Assembly: GCA_017432445.1 (NCBI GenBank) | Contig: JAFRJC010000106.1 | Location: 1 to 44,070, forward strand | Direction: 5' to 3' | DNA length: 44,070 bases | Origin: Eggerthellaceae bacterium | GTDB lineage: Bacteria > Actinomycetota > Coriobacteriia > Coriobacteriales > Eggerthellaceae | Shown: positions 7,660 to 16,109 of the stretch, piece after piece | Layout: each line of letters opens with the position of its first letter | Position numbering within the stretch: the stretch's first letter is position 1 | Made by a program: the position numbers and the translations under genes | The notes under the pieces: generated by a model | Databases searched by the model: none | Told to the model about the DNA's origin: nothing | What the model saw: only the letters and a program-made list of their open reading frames with translations

Positions 7660-9067
7660 GTTGACGCTCAACCCGAAGACGCTGTGGTTTGACGCCGGCG
7701 AGCTCGCGCTTTCCGTAGGCGATGACGTTGTCGTCGAGACGGCGCGCGGCGCCGAGTTCGGCACGGTCGCCAAGCCCGTCTTCGATATGGCAGAAGAGGA
7801 GACGGTACAGCTCAAGTCGCCCCTCAAGCCCGTGAAGCGCATCGCCTCCGATGAGGACCGGGCCGTGAACGAGGAGCGCATGGAGGCCGCGAAGGCGGCC
7901 CTTCCCGTGTTCAGGAGCATGGCGGAGGAGACCACTCCGGAGATGAACCCCGTTGCGGTCGAGTACCTCTTCGACGGCGATAAGGCCGTGTTCTACTTCG
8001 AGTCAGAGGATCGCATCGACTTCCGCGAGCTCGTTCGCAAGCTAGCGGCTGAATTCCACGTCCGCGTGGACATGAAGCAGATCGGCGTGCGCGACAGTGC
8101 TCGCATGATCGGTGGCCTGGGCCATTGCGGTCAGGAGCTTTGCTGCAGGCGCTTGGGCGGCGAGTTCAATCCCGTCTCCATACGCATGGCCAAGGAACAG
8201 GATCTCTCCTTGAATCCGGCGAAGATCTCGGGAACGTGCGGCAGGCTCATGTGCTGCCTGCGTTACGAGTACGATGCCTATAAGGATTTCCACAGCCGGG
8301 CCCCCAAGAAGAACGCCCAGATTCAGACGCCTGACGGAGAGGGCAAGGTCGTCGACATGGACGTCCCGCGCGAGGTGATCTCCGTCAAGGTCGGCGAAGA
8401 GAAGCCCGTCAAGGTGCCCTTGGCGGATTTCGAGCCAGTGGAGGAGGGCAAGCGCCCCAACGTGGTGGGCGAGGATGCGTGGGCGAGGGCGAACGAGCCG
8501 GCAACCTTCGAGATCGACAGCGCGTTTGGCCTGTTCACCAACCAGCTCACCGGTGAGGACCAGCTCGCTAAACCAGGGTCGGTCACGCGGACCGACGCCG
8601 ATGCCGATACCGAAAAACCGCAGAAGTCCCGCAGCCGTCGTCGTGGCGGCTCTGCTGCTACGACGGCAGAATCAGCTGCTGCAGGTGCGAAGGAAGCCCC
8701 GTCCCAGTCCCGCAAACCCCGCAGGAGGCGCTCGACTACCGTCAAGGTCGAGGGCGAGGGCGAAAGCCCGGCACCCAAGCAGAAAGAACAGCCCACGGGT
8801 CAGGCCAAGAGCGCATCTCGTCGCCGTTCTCGCAATCGCCCTGCTGCCAAGGCGCAAGACAAGCCGACTGTCGAGCCGAAGAAGAACGTACAGGTCGGCA
8901 GGAAATCATCTGCGCTGCGCGCTGGTCGCCAAGAGGCCGCAAACGCGGCTTCGGCAGGAGATGCGGCCGCCCAGAACGGAGGAGAGCGCAAGCAGGCCTC
9001 CGGCGGCGGAAGACGCAGGCGCAGGTCGCACAAGACGGCTTCCGAAGGTGCTTCGGCACAGGAATAG
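7637..9067 (+). CDS. ricT: PSP1-domain protein RicT/YaaT with long basic tail
   Basis: The homologue in Bacillus subtilis (YaaT/RicT) works with RicA and RicF on RNase Y-dependent mRNA processing and carries Fe-S clusters. I chose ATG 7637: GGAGAGG ends 6 bases before it, and it lies inside the end of holB. The PSP1 domain spans roughly residues 1-260. It contains the RDSARMIGGLGHCGQELCCRR and SGTCGRLMCCLRYEYDAY segments with their paired cysteines. From about 310 to 476 the protein is a low-complexity tail rich in Ser, Arg, Lys, Ala and Gln, with repeated SRRR or RRRR blocks. This is far beyond the usual length of about 275 and resembles RNA-binding tails. No ricA or ricF is visible in the window. 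Confidence 0.87.
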   Translation: MVRIAPVRLTLNPKTLWFDAGELALSVGDDVVVETARGAEFGTVAKPVFDMAEEETVQLKSPLKPVKRIASDEDRAVNEERMEAAKAALPVFRSMAEETTPEMNPVAVEYLFDGDKAVFYFESEDRIDFRELVRKLAAEFHVRVDMKQIGVRDSARMIGGLGHCGQELCCRRLGGEFNPVSIRMAKEQDLSLNPAKISGTCGRLMCCLRYEYDAYKDFHSRAPKKNAQIQTPDGEGKVVDMDVPREVISVKVGEEKPVKVPLADFEPVEEGKRPNVVGEDAWARANEPATFEIDSAFGLFTNQLTGEDQLAKPGSVTRTDADADTEKPQKSRSRRRGGSAATTAESAAAGAKEAPSQSRKPRRRRSTTVKVEGEGESPAPKQKEQPTGQAKSASRRRSRNRPAAKAQDKPTVEPKKNVQVGRKSSALRAGRQEAANAASAGDAAAQNGGERKQASGGGRRRRRSHKTASEGASAQE

Positions 9068-9076
9068 GAGTTTGGG

Positions 9077-10531
9077 ATGAACATCGATTACGCGGCGCTC
9101 ACCGACCTGTACCAGATCACGATGGCGCAGGGCTATTTCGATCACGGCATGGGCGATACGCAGGCATGCTTCCACATGTATTTCAGGAGCTACCCGTTCA
9201 AGGGCGGCTATGCCATAGCGTGCGGCATGGACCAGCTCGCCGAGCTCGTCGAGACCTACCGCTTCAGCGAGGAGGACATCGAATATCTCGCTGGCTTGCC
9301 CGCTCCAGGGGGCGGGAAGCTGTTCCATGGCGACTTCCTCTCGTACTTGGCCGATTTCAGGCTCAGCGTGGACATCGACGCCGTCGAGGAGGGAACCGCG
9401 GTGTTCCCCAACGAGCCGCTCGTGCGCGTCTGCGGCCCCATCCTGGAATGCCAGCTCATCGAGACGCCGCTTCTGAACTGCGTGAACTTCGAGACGCTCG
9501 TGGCCACCAAGGCGGCCCGCGTCTGCCAGGCAGCCGAATCTCCCGTTGCCGAGTTCGGCCTCAGGCGCGCACAGGGAGCGGCAGGCGGCGTCTGGGCCTC
9601 CCGCGCCGCGGTCGTCGGCGGTTGCGCCTCGACGTCCAACGTGCTCGCCGGCAGGATGTTCGACATCCCCATCTCTGGCACGCATGCTCATTCGTGGGTT
9701 ATGTCGTTCCCCGACGAGCTGTCGGCGTTCAGGGCCTACGCGCAGTCGTTCCCGAAGAATTGCGTGCTGCTCGTCGACACCTACGACGTCGAGCAGGGCG
9801 TTCGCAACGCCATCACCGTGGGGTTGGAGATGCGCGAGCGCGGGGAGCGCCTCACCGGCATCCGCATCGATTCGGGCGACCTGACGTGGCTCGCCAAGAT
9901 GGCGCGCCGCATGCTCGATGAGGCGGGGCTCGAGGACTGCGGCATCGTGCTGTCCAACGACTTGGACGAGTACACAATCCGTTCGATTCGCCAGGAAGGC
10001 GTCAAGGTCATGAGCTGGGGCGTCGGCACGAAACTCGCTTGCGCCTACGATCAGCCCACCCTTGGAGGCGTCTACAAGCTCTCTGCCACGCGCCCGAAGG
10101 GGGAGGGCGAGTGGCAAGACCACATCAAGATCAGCGGGTCCGTGCAGAAGCTCACCACGCCGGGCGTGCTGGATGTCCGCCGCTACTACTTCGACGACGG
10201 CCGAATCGCCGGCGACATGGTCTTCGACACGAACTCGGATATCAACGAGTCGCAGGTCATCGTGGACCCGTATGACAGCCTGCGTCGCAAGAAGCTGGCG
10301 GGAAAGCGCTTCGAGACGCTGCTCAAGCCGCTTGCGCGCTCCGGCAAATGCGTGCTCGACGCCGATCGCCGTTCCGCCCTGCTCGCAAGGGAGCGTACGC
10401 GTGCGAGCCTGGAAACCCTCGACGAGACGCAGAAGCGTCTGCTGAACCCGCATACGTACCCGGTCGGACTCGAGCGCGGCCTCTTTGAGCGGCGAAGCGC
10501 CCTCGTCGCCAAGATGAAGGGCTTCGAGTAG
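9077..10531 (+). CDS. pncB: Nicotinate phosphoribosyltransferase
   Basis: This makes nicotinate mononucleotide from nicotinate and PRPP, the first step of Preiss-Handler NAD salvage. The 484-residue length is normal for the bacterial enzyme. The N-terminus NIDYAALTDLYQITMAQGYF is characteristic. Further family segments are FGLRRAQG, GTHAHSWVMSF, RIDSGDL and SWGVGTKLA. ATG 9077 follows AGGAG. It lies 9 bases after ricT and is the last intact member of this tight run before the degV region. Confidence 0.92.
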   Translation: MNIDYAALTDLYQITMAQGYFDHGMGDTQACFHMYFRSYPFKGGYAIACGMDQLAELVETYRFSEEDIEYLAGLPAPGGGKLFHGDFLSYLADFRLSVDIDAVEEGTAVFPNEPLVRVCGPILECQLIETPLLNCVNFETLVATKAARVCQAAESPVAEFGLRRAQGAAGGVWASRAAVVGGCASTSNVLAGRMFDIPISGTHAHSWVMSFPDELSAFRAYAQSFPKNCVLLVDTYDVEQGVRNAITVGLEMRERGERLTGIRIDSGDLTWLAKMARRMLDEAGLEDCGIVLSNDLDEYTIRSIRQEGVKVMSWGVGTKLACAYDQPTLGGVYKLSATRPKGEGEWQDHIKISGSVQKLTTPGVLDVRRYYFDDGRIAGDMVFDTNSDINESQVIVDPYDSLRRKKLAGKRFETLLKPLARSGKCVLDADRRSALLARERTRASLETLDETQKRLLNPHTYPVGLERGLFERRSALVAKMKGFE

Positions 10532-10541
10532 GGGCTTTCGC

Positions 10542-10688
10542 ATGATCAGGATCATCACGGACTCAAGCGTTTCGATTCCGCAGGTTTCAGCCTGCCGAGC
10601 TATCGAGCCTTTGTGCGGGTTGAGCGTGTCGATGTCTCTTTCGGGAAGACTCGGCTTCAATTCGCCTGCGTTGGTGTATCCTGCATGA
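10542..10688 (+). pseudogene. Decayed DegV-family remnant
   Basis: An ATG at 10542 opens a 48-codon frame that begins MIRIITDSSVSIPQ, the standard start of a DegV fatty-acid-binding protein. It then quickly loses similarity and stops at 10686. In the next frame, around 10620-10670, the sequence encodes VERVDVSFGKTRLQFA, which looks like the following conserved strand (VPLxVxFG) of the same family. This suggests internal deletion plus frameshift of an ancestral degV. The intact DegV gene starts 26 bases downstream, so this is probably the scrap of a duplicated copy. Confidence 0.55.
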
Positions 10689-10714
10689 CGTGGCTTTTTT
10701 GATTGGAGGCCTGC

Positions 10715-11650
10715 ATGTCGGAAGTGCAGTGCAATGTCATAATTGATTCGTGTTGCGACTTGCCGCCGCAGGTTATCGACGTGCCCGGCGTCGAACTGCT
10801 GCAGTTTCCCTACCTTTTGGGAGACGAGCAGCTCATTGACGACATGTTCCAGACCATCTCGGCTCGCGCCTTCTACGATCGCATGCGCAAGGGTGCCGAG
10901 GTCTCGACGGCCCAGATTCCCATACCGGCCATCACGGAAGCGTTCACGCGCGCTGCCGAATCGGGAGTGCCCACGGTGTATCTGGGCTTTGCAAGCGCGC
11001 TGTCGGGCACGTTCAACACCATCTGCCTGATCCGAGACCAGATCGCCGAGCAGTACCCCGAATCCGAGCTCTACGTGGTCGATACGAACCTGGCTTCCAT
11101 CGCCGAAGGCCTGTTCGTCTTCGAGGCCATACGCCAGCGCGCTCGCGGGCTGACGGCACTCGAGCTCGTGGAATGGGCCAATGAGGCGCGTTTCTACGTA
11201 AACGAGCAGTTCACGCTCGACGAGCTGGATTGGTTGAAGAAGGGCGGCCGCATTCCCTCGTCGGTTGCCTTCGCAGGCTCCAAGCTCGACGTCAAGCCCA
11301 TGATGGACATCTCGCTCGACGGGCGCCTGTCGCTTTCGGGCGTGGCGCGCGGGCGCAAGAAGGCCATCAAGCAGCTGGCCGAGTACTATCGTCGCCGCAC
11401 GCTCGAAATCGGGTGCGGCACGCGCATCGTCATCGGTTCGGCCGATTGCCCGAAGGACGTTGAGCGGCTCAAGGCCGAGTTGTACAAGGTCGACGAGACG
11501 GTCCTGTTCTTGGAGACCAACATCGGGCCCGTCATCGGCAGTCATGTGGGCCCGGGCATGCTGGCCATTGCGTTCATGGGCCAAGACGCGCGCGAGGACC
11601 TCTCGGTTTCGGACCGCATCGCCAAGAAGGTGCGCGGGGAGCAGCGTTAG
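10715..11650 (+). CDS. DegV-family fatty-acid-binding protein
   Basis: DegV/FakB-type proteins bind a long-chain fatty acid and, in Gram-positive bacteria, can present it to the FakA kinase. The protein has 311 residues from ATG 10715 (GGAGG ends 5 bases earlier). The TTG at 10703 is overlapped by that site and is unlikely. Family features are NVIIDSCCDLPPQV at the N-terminus, STAQIPIPAI, GFASALSGTF with the ligand-contacting Ser-Gly, DTNLASIAEG, and FTLDELDWLKKGGRI. No fakA-like gene is nearby. The stop codon overlaps the next gene's GTG by one base, so the two are translationally coupled. Confidence 0.88.
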   Translation: MSEVQCNVIIDSCCDLPPQVIDVPGVELLQFPYLLGDEQLIDDMFQTISARAFYDRMRKGAEVSTAQIPIPAITEAFTRAAESGVPTVYLGFASALSGTFNTICLIRDQIAEQYPESELYVVDTNLASIAEGLFVFEAIRQRARGLTALELVEWANEARFYVNEQFTLDELDWLKKGGRIPSSVAFAGSKLDVKPMMDISLDGRLSLSGVARGRKKAIKQLAEYYRRRTLEIGCGTRIVIGSADCPKDVERLKAELYKVDETVLFLETNIGPVIGSHVGPGMLAIAFMGQDAREDLSVSDRIAKKVRGEQR

Positions 11651-12597
11651 TGCAAGACGATTTGCGCACAAGCCCTTGCAACCTATGCCCGCGTCTGTGC
11701 GGTGCGCATAGGGAAGAGGGTAACCGCGGCACATGCGGTGCCGCTTCATCGATGTTCGTCGCTCGTGCGGCGCTCCATTTCTGGGAAGAACCGCCCTTGT
11801 CGGGAGCGTCCGGCAGCGGCACCGTGTTCTTGAGCGGGTGCCCCCTGCGTTGCGTGTACTGCCAGAACTCTGAGATAACCTCGGGGGAGGTCGGCCGCGA
11901 AGTCTCCGTCGAGCGCCTTGCTAAAATCTGCCTCGAACTCGAAGGACAGGGCGCCCTCAACATCAATTTCGTGACTCCGACGCAGCATAGCCTGCAGATC
12001 CGCGATGCGGTGGCGCTTGCCCGCCGCCTCGGCATGACCTTGCCGGTGGTGTGGAACACTTCGGGCTACGAACGCGTCGAGACCATTCGGGCCCTCGAGG
12101 GCACGGTTGACGTATACCTAGCCGATTTCAAATACGCAGACATCGACTTGGCATGGCGCTATTCGCGGGCGCGGGATTATCCCGAAGTCGCGCTTGACGC
12201 CATCGACGCCATGGTCGAGCAGATTGGCGAGCCGCGCTATGACGACTTCATCCCGCCCTTGGATGCTGCGAACGGGGCTTTGGAACCCCAGCGACGCATG
12301 ACACGTGGCGTTGTCGTGCGCCATTTAGTGCTTCCCGGTGCCCTCGACGCCTCGAAGAAGGCGCTCGCGGTGCTGCACGGGCGTTTCGGCGATTCGGTGG
12401 TCTATTCGATCATGAACCAGTACACGCCGGTTCTCTCCGGCAACTTGCTTGCGCGCTTCCCCGAGCTGGGCGTGCGCGTCGATGACGCGATCTACGAGGA
12501 GCTGCTCGATTTCGCAGATGAGCTGGGCATCGAGGATTACTTCTGGCAAGACGGCCCCGCCGCCGAGGAGAGCTTCATCCCCGCTTGGGACAGCTGA
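11650..12597 (+). CDS. PflX-like radical SAM protein
   Basis: This 315-residue protein resembles the pyruvate-formate-lyase-activating-enzyme relatives called PflX or AmmeMemoRadiSam-type. The radical SAM cluster motif is CPLRCVYCQN (CxxxCxxC). An N-terminal cysteine cluster CNLCPRLCG with a later GTCG is typical of this subgroup. The start is GTG 11650, which overlaps the upstream TAG by one base, with GGGGAG 8-9 bases before it. The target is unknown. No formate-lyase gene is adjacent, so a glycyl-radical-activating role should not be assumed. It is the last gene before the non-coding repeat island. Confidence 0.85.
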   Translation: MQDDLRTSPCNLCPRLCGAHREEGNRGTCGAASSMFVARAALHFWEEPPLSGASGSGTVFLSGCPLRCVYCQNSEITSGEVGREVSVERLAKICLELEGQGALNINFVTPTQHSLQIRDAVALARRLGMTLPVVWNTSGYERVETIRALEGTVDVYLADFKYADIDLAWRYSRARDYPEVALDAIDAMVEQIGEPRYDDFIPPLDAANGALEPQRRMTRGVVVRHLVLPGALDASKKALAVLHGRFGDSVVYSIMNQYTPVLSGNLLARFPELGVRVDDAIYEELLDFADELGIEDYFWQDGPAAEESFIPAWDS

Positions 12598-13073
12598 GAT
12601 CGCTCGCCCTCAACCACCGACAACAGAGCGTTGGCCAAGCGGGCGAGGACTGCCCTGCGACCAATCCTGACTCATTCAGGGCACCTGCATTGTTTTAAAA
12701 ATCCTCCACGAGTAGCGATTCCGTGCATCATTGGATGCTGAGTGTCCAAAATGCGGTCTCGTGGAGGGTTTTTGGGGGATTATCGGGGCCTATGCTAGGT
12801 CTAGCGGCCTTATGAACAGGCGTTTTCTCTAAGGGTGTTCTCGGCTACTGGTCCGAAACCATCCACGACTCGCGATTTCGCGCATCAGAAAGGTGGCGCA
12901 GGGACGAAATGCAGCCTTGTGGAGGGTTTTCAGCTTATTCGTGTCTCATCCAGGTCTGGAATCCTCCACGACTCGCAATTTCGTGCATCAGCAAGGTGGC
13001 GCGTGGACGGAATGCGGCCTCGTGGAGGATTGACGGGCAAATGCGGACAGCGCATATGCCGGAAGGCCGTTTA
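12598..13073. other. Non-coding island between convergent genes, with structured repeats
   Basis: This 476-base stretch lies between the radical SAM gene (plus) and murI (minus). It contains three copies of a structured hairpin repeat (about 12700-12770, 12859-12928 and 12960-13031) and, before them, weaker inverted pairs (CTCGCCC with GGGCGAG, TGCCCT with AGGGCA) at about 12605-12685. I see no credible coding frame. The hairpins carry T-runs on both sides and could terminate transcription from both directions. Confidence 0.7.
12700..13031. repeat. Structured repeat array, locus 1 (three copies)
   Basis: Each copy is about 70 bp and starts with (C)TCCACGA and ends with T(C/T)GTGGAG. Perfect 9-base arms are seen in copies 1 (12703-12711 with 12759-12767) and 3 (12963-12971 with 13020-13028). 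The interior has conserved GATTTCGTGCATC and ACGAAATGC blocks that can extend the stem. Copies 1 and 2 are exactly 157 bp apart and share a conserved spacer with the array at 30.3 kb. Copy 3 follows after 103 bp with a different spacer (GTGTCTCATCCAGGTCTGGA), which also precedes the first copy at the second locus. Confidence 0.85.
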
Positions 13074-13850
13074 TTACAAGGGCAAGGTGAAGAAGCTGCG
13101 GTAGAGCTCGAGCTCTTCGGGCGTGTCCTTGCTGGAGGCGAAGACGACTTGTCCCGGTCCCGACGACTTCGAGAGCAGACCCCTTTCCGCCAGGCGTCGC
13201 TCGAGTTGCCGGGCTGTGCCGACGGCCCCGTCGAACAGGGGCACTTCGCCGAGGATCCTCTTTATCTGGGGTGCGACGAAGGGGTAGTGGGTGCAGCCGA
13301 GCACGACGGCGTCAACCTTACCGCGATAGCGGCCAATTAGGCTTTCCAGCAGCTCGTCTACGTCCGGCGCGTCGAGGCGTCCCTGCTCGATGCGGCCGGC
13401 AAGCCCAGCGCAGGGGACCTCGATAACGTCGTGGTCGCTGCCCCAGCGCTCTGCGAGCTGCTTGTATTTGTCGAGTCGCAGCGTTATCGGCGTGGCCATG
13501 ACGAGGATGTGCTCGATGTTGGGGGCGAGCGTCGCCGGCTTGAGGGCTGGTTCGACGCCAATTATCGGCACGTGGGCATAATCTGCCCGCAAGGTGGCGG
13601 CTGCGGCGCTTGTAGCCGTGTTGCAGGCTATGACGATGGCCTTGCATCCGTCATCTAGTAGCATGTCGACGATAGCGCGTGAACGGCGGAGCACCTGGTC
13701 GCGGGATTTCTCGCCGTAGGGGGCGTTTGCGGAGTCGCCGAAGAAGACGAAGCTCTCGGAGGGAAGCTGGCGCACGAGCTCTCGCAGCACGCTGATGCCG
13801 CCGACTCCAGAGTCGAAGACCCCGACGAAACCGTTGTAACGCAGGCTCAT
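13074..13850 (-). CDS. murI: Glutamate racemase
   Basis: This makes D-glutamate for the peptidoglycan stem peptide. The protein has 258 residues with the paired catalytic cysteines in ACNTATSAAA (about residue 75) and GCTHYPFV (about 186), plus VFDSGVGGISVL and FFGDSANAPYGEKS. All are diagnostic of the family. ATG 13850 lies 7 bases after the pyrE stop codon, so translation is probably coupled and the gene is the second of a pyrE-murI operon. It ends close to the structured repeat island, which probably terminates it. Confidence 0.94.
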   Translation of the reverse strand: MSLRYNGFVGVFDSGVGGISVLRELVRQLPSESFVFFGDSANAPYGEKSRDQVLRRSRAIVDMLLDDGCKAIVIACNTATSAAAATLRADYAHVPIIGVEPALKPATLAPNIEHILVMATPITLRLDKYKQLAERWGSDHDVIEVPCAGLAGRIEQGRLDAPDVDELLESLIGRYRGKVDAVVLGCTHYPFVAPQIKRILGEVPLFDGAVGTARQLERRLAERGLLSKSSGPGQVVFASSKDTPEELELYRSFFTLPL

Positions 13851-13857
13851 GGGAAGC

Positions 13858-14535
13858 CTACTTCACGCCGTACTGCTCGTAATAGGCGTCGATCGAGGCT
13901 TTGCAAGCGTCGTCGATGACCACGCGACCCATACATTCGCGGTTGTAGAGATGCTCGACGACTTCCTGCATGGTTACGATCGATGCAGTGGGGAAGCCGT
14001 AGGTCTCGCTGACCTCGTCAAGTGCGCACATGGTTCCCGATTTGCCCACTTCCATGCGGTTGAGCGATACCATTAGGCCCTTGACTTCGATGCTCGCCTG
14101 CGCGGTTATGATGGGGTAGGTCTCGTCAATCGATTTGCCCGACGTCGTGACGTCTTCGACCATGACGACGCGGTCGCCGTCGGAAAGCGCGCTTCCGAGC
14201 AGGATGCCCGTATCGCCGTGGTCCTTTGCCTCCTTGCGGTTTGAACAGTAGCGCACCTGCTTACCGTAAAGCTCGGAGATGCCCATGGCGGTGATGACGG
14301 ACAGCGGGATGCCCTTGTAGGCCGGTCCGAACACGACGTCGAAGTCAAGCCCGAAGCTCTCGTTGATGGCGCGTGCGTAGTACAGGCCCAGCCGATGGAG
14401 CTGGTCGCCGGTGACGTAGGCGCCAGCGTTCATGAAAAACGGGGACTTGCGGCCGCTCTTGAGCGTGAAATCGCCGAACTTGAGCACGTTCGATTCGACC
14501 ATGAACTCGATGAATTCTTGCTTGTATTGTTGCAT
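13858..14535 (-). CDS. pyrE: Orotate phosphoribosyltransferase
   Basis: This adds ribose-5-phosphate from PRPP to orotate in de novo pyrimidine synthesis. I chose the second of two ATGs (14535, start MQQYKQEFIEF) because GGGAGG at 14544-14549 is 8 bases from it and only 2 from the ATG at 14541. Motifs are SGRKSPFFMN near the N-terminus, FGPAYKGIPL, and the PRPP-binding VVMVEDVTTSGKS. It has about 225 residues, as expected for the family. A GC-rich hairpin (about 14561-14588) and a tRNA-like fragment lie in the leader. No other pyr gene is nearby except pyrH, 11 kb away. Confidence 0.93.
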   Translation of the reverse strand: MQQYKQEFIEFMVESNVLKFGDFTLKSGRKSPFFMNAGAYVTGDQLHRLGLYYARAINESFGLDFDVVFGPAYKGIPLSVITAMGISELYGKQVRYCSNRKEAKDHGDTGILLGSALSDGDRVVMVEDVTTSGKSIDETYPIITAQASIEVKGLMVSLNRMEVGKSGTMCALDEVSETYGFPTASIVTMQEVVEHLYNRECMGRVVIDDACKASIDAYYEQYGVK

Positions 14536-14560
14536 GGACATGGCCTCCCATCATATGGAA

Positions 14561-14588
14561 AGGGACGCGACCGAAAAGCCGCGCCCCT
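14561..14588 (-). promoter_or_regulatory. GC-rich leader hairpin upstream of pyrE
   Basis: On the minus strand, GGGGCGCGGC pairs with GGTCGCGTCCC around a short T-rich loop. It ends about 12 bases before the pyrE ribosome-binding site. No U-run follows, so it is not an intrinsic terminator by itself. It could affect translation or mRNA stability. The role is inferred only from position. Confidence 0.35.
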
Positions 14589-14601
14589 GGTTAGGCGTGG
14601 G

Positions 14602-14640
14602 GCCAGCGACAGAATAGAATCCGCAACCCGATGATTGCAA
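14602..14640 (-). pseudogene. tRNA-Thr-like 3'-half fragment
   Basis: This stretch matches the 3' half of the intact tRNA-Thr gene at 17413-17487 almost base for base in the same orientation: GCCAGCGACAG, then AGAATCCGCAACCC in place of CGAACCCGCAACCC, then TGATT.CAA. There are two substitutions and small indels, and no 5' half capable of folding. It lies in the pyrE leader. It is most simply a relic left by duplication or by integration at a tRNA gene. Confidence 0.5.
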
Positions 14641-14713
14641 GCTGCGCCGGCTATCGCTCGCTTCGATTATATCAGCGCTAAACGCGAGTACAACGATACA
14701 AGGAAAATACACG

Positions 14714-14902
14714 GTGATTCAACTGGGCCAACATGTCGAACTCAGCCGATTCGCTGAAGACCCGTTCGGGTTCTTGCCCGATTTGAAGCGTGCATCGCTT
14801 ATCGGCTTCTGTGGTAGCGTGCAGAGTTCTGCGCACCTGGAAAAGATCAGGTCACAAGAGAGTCATAATTGTGCTGCGCCTCCTACTTCACCCTTATCGT
14901 GA
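14714..14902 (+). CDS. Unrecognised 62-codon reading frame, possible truncated gene
   Basis: A GTG at 14714 follows an AAGGAAAA ribosome-binding-like sequence. It opens a frame beginning VIQLGQHVELSRFAEDPFGF and ending inside the 3' end of the BspA-like gene on the other strand. The first 25 residues faintly recall the start of small-domain RNA-binding proteins of the CvfB type, but too weakly to assign. The last 25 residues look random. It may be the 5' stump of a gene cut off when the BspA region arrived, or chance. Confidence 0.25.
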   Translation: MIQLGQHVELSRFAEDPFGFLPDLKRASLIGFCGSVQSSAHLEKIRSQESHNCAAPPTSPLS

Positions 14903-15209
14903 CGACGGCGGTCCTGGCGGCGCTCTTGTAGTTCGCGTTGCCCTTGGCCGTGGCCTTGACAGTCATCGTGAACGTACCCTTGGGGCAGCCCTTCATGATG
15001 GCGATCTTGCCGGTCTTCTTGTTGATGCCCACGTACTTTTTGAACTTCTTGTACTTCTTGGCGATCGGTTTGATGGAGTAGGTCATAGTACCCTGGCCGG
15101 CCTTGACGAGCTTGGCGCCCCTGACCACTATGTTCTTCTTCTCGACGTTCTTGGCCTTGACGGTGCGCGTGGCCTTCGCCAGCTTGAGCGGGTTGGCGGC
15201 CTTGTCCAC

Positions 15210-15701
15210 CGTCACGGTCACGGCCTTGCTCGCGGCTTTGTAGTTCGCCGTAGCGGCGGCGGTGACGGTGATCTTCGCCGTGCCCGCGCCCTTGATGGTC
15301 ACCTTGCCGTAGGCGTCGACGGCGGCGACGCCGGAGTTGCTGCTCGCGTAGGAGAGCTTGCCCTCGCCCTTCGTCAGCCTGGCGCCCAGGGCGAAGGCCG
15401 CGTCGCCGTAGACCTTGCCCACGTCGGAGGCCGAGATGGCCTGGCCGGCCTTGGCCACCGTGACCGTCACCGTCCTGCTCGCGGCGTAGCAGTTGCCCGT
15501 TGCGGCTGCGGAGACGGTGATGGCGGCCGTGCCCGCGCCCTTGATCGTCACGTTTCCGCTTCCGTCGACGGCCGCGACGCCAGCGTCGCTGCTGGAGTAC
15601 GAGAGCTCGCCGTCGCCGCTCGTCGTGGCGCCCAGGGCGAAGGCGGCGTCGCCGTAGACCTTGCCCGCGTCGGCTGCCGAGATGGTTTGATTGGCCTTGG
15701 C
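15210..15701 (-). repeat. Two tandem 246-bp repeats encoding Ig/MBG-like domains
   Basis: Codons for two consecutive 82-residue domains (15701-15456 and 15455-15210) share KVYGDAAFALGA, LSY.SS..GVAAVD, VTIKGAGTA.ITV and AAAT.N..AAS. These are stacked beta-sandwich stalk domains of the BspA-like protein. They are obvious substrates for recombination. Confidence 0.8.
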
Positions 15702-16109
15702 GATCTCGAAGGTCCGCGACGTAGCCCCCTTGTACCTGCCGATGCCGGTGATGGTCACCGTCGCGGTGCCGGCGCCGACGTTGCCCTCGTACGAGAGCTC
15801 GTAGTCGACGTCCTTCACGAGCGTCTCGGCCCCGAGCTTCACGGTGGGCGACTGGACCTGCGCCTCGCCGGTGTAGACCCTGTCGGCGATGCCCGCCACC
15901 TCCGCGCCGGCGATGCCAGCCCTAGTGGTGTACGTGTCCGCGGTGCCCAACCTGCCTGGGATTATCTCGGCCTCCGCGTACCAGCACGAGTCGTTGGTGG
16001 AGTACCAGTAGCCGATACCGTTCACCGAGGACGGCGGCAGGGCGGCTAGGGCCGTGCTCGCGCCTATCGCGAGCGCCTCGACCGAGGTGCAGCCGTCGAA
16101 CATCCCGCC

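Noticed and set aside
5626..7935. A 769-codon minus-strand frame opposite tmk and holB
   Set aside because: Antisense shadow. The plus-strand genes have catalytic motifs and ribosome-binding sites.
8906..11749. A 947-codon open frame on the minus strand across ricT, pncB and degV
   Set aside because: It is a GC-rich antisense shadow of three well-supported genes, shows no family resemblance, and its composition is typical of antisense frames.
14790..16049. A 419-codon plus-strand frame opposite the BspA-like gene
   Set aside because: Low-complexity antisense of the repeat-rich minus-strand gene.
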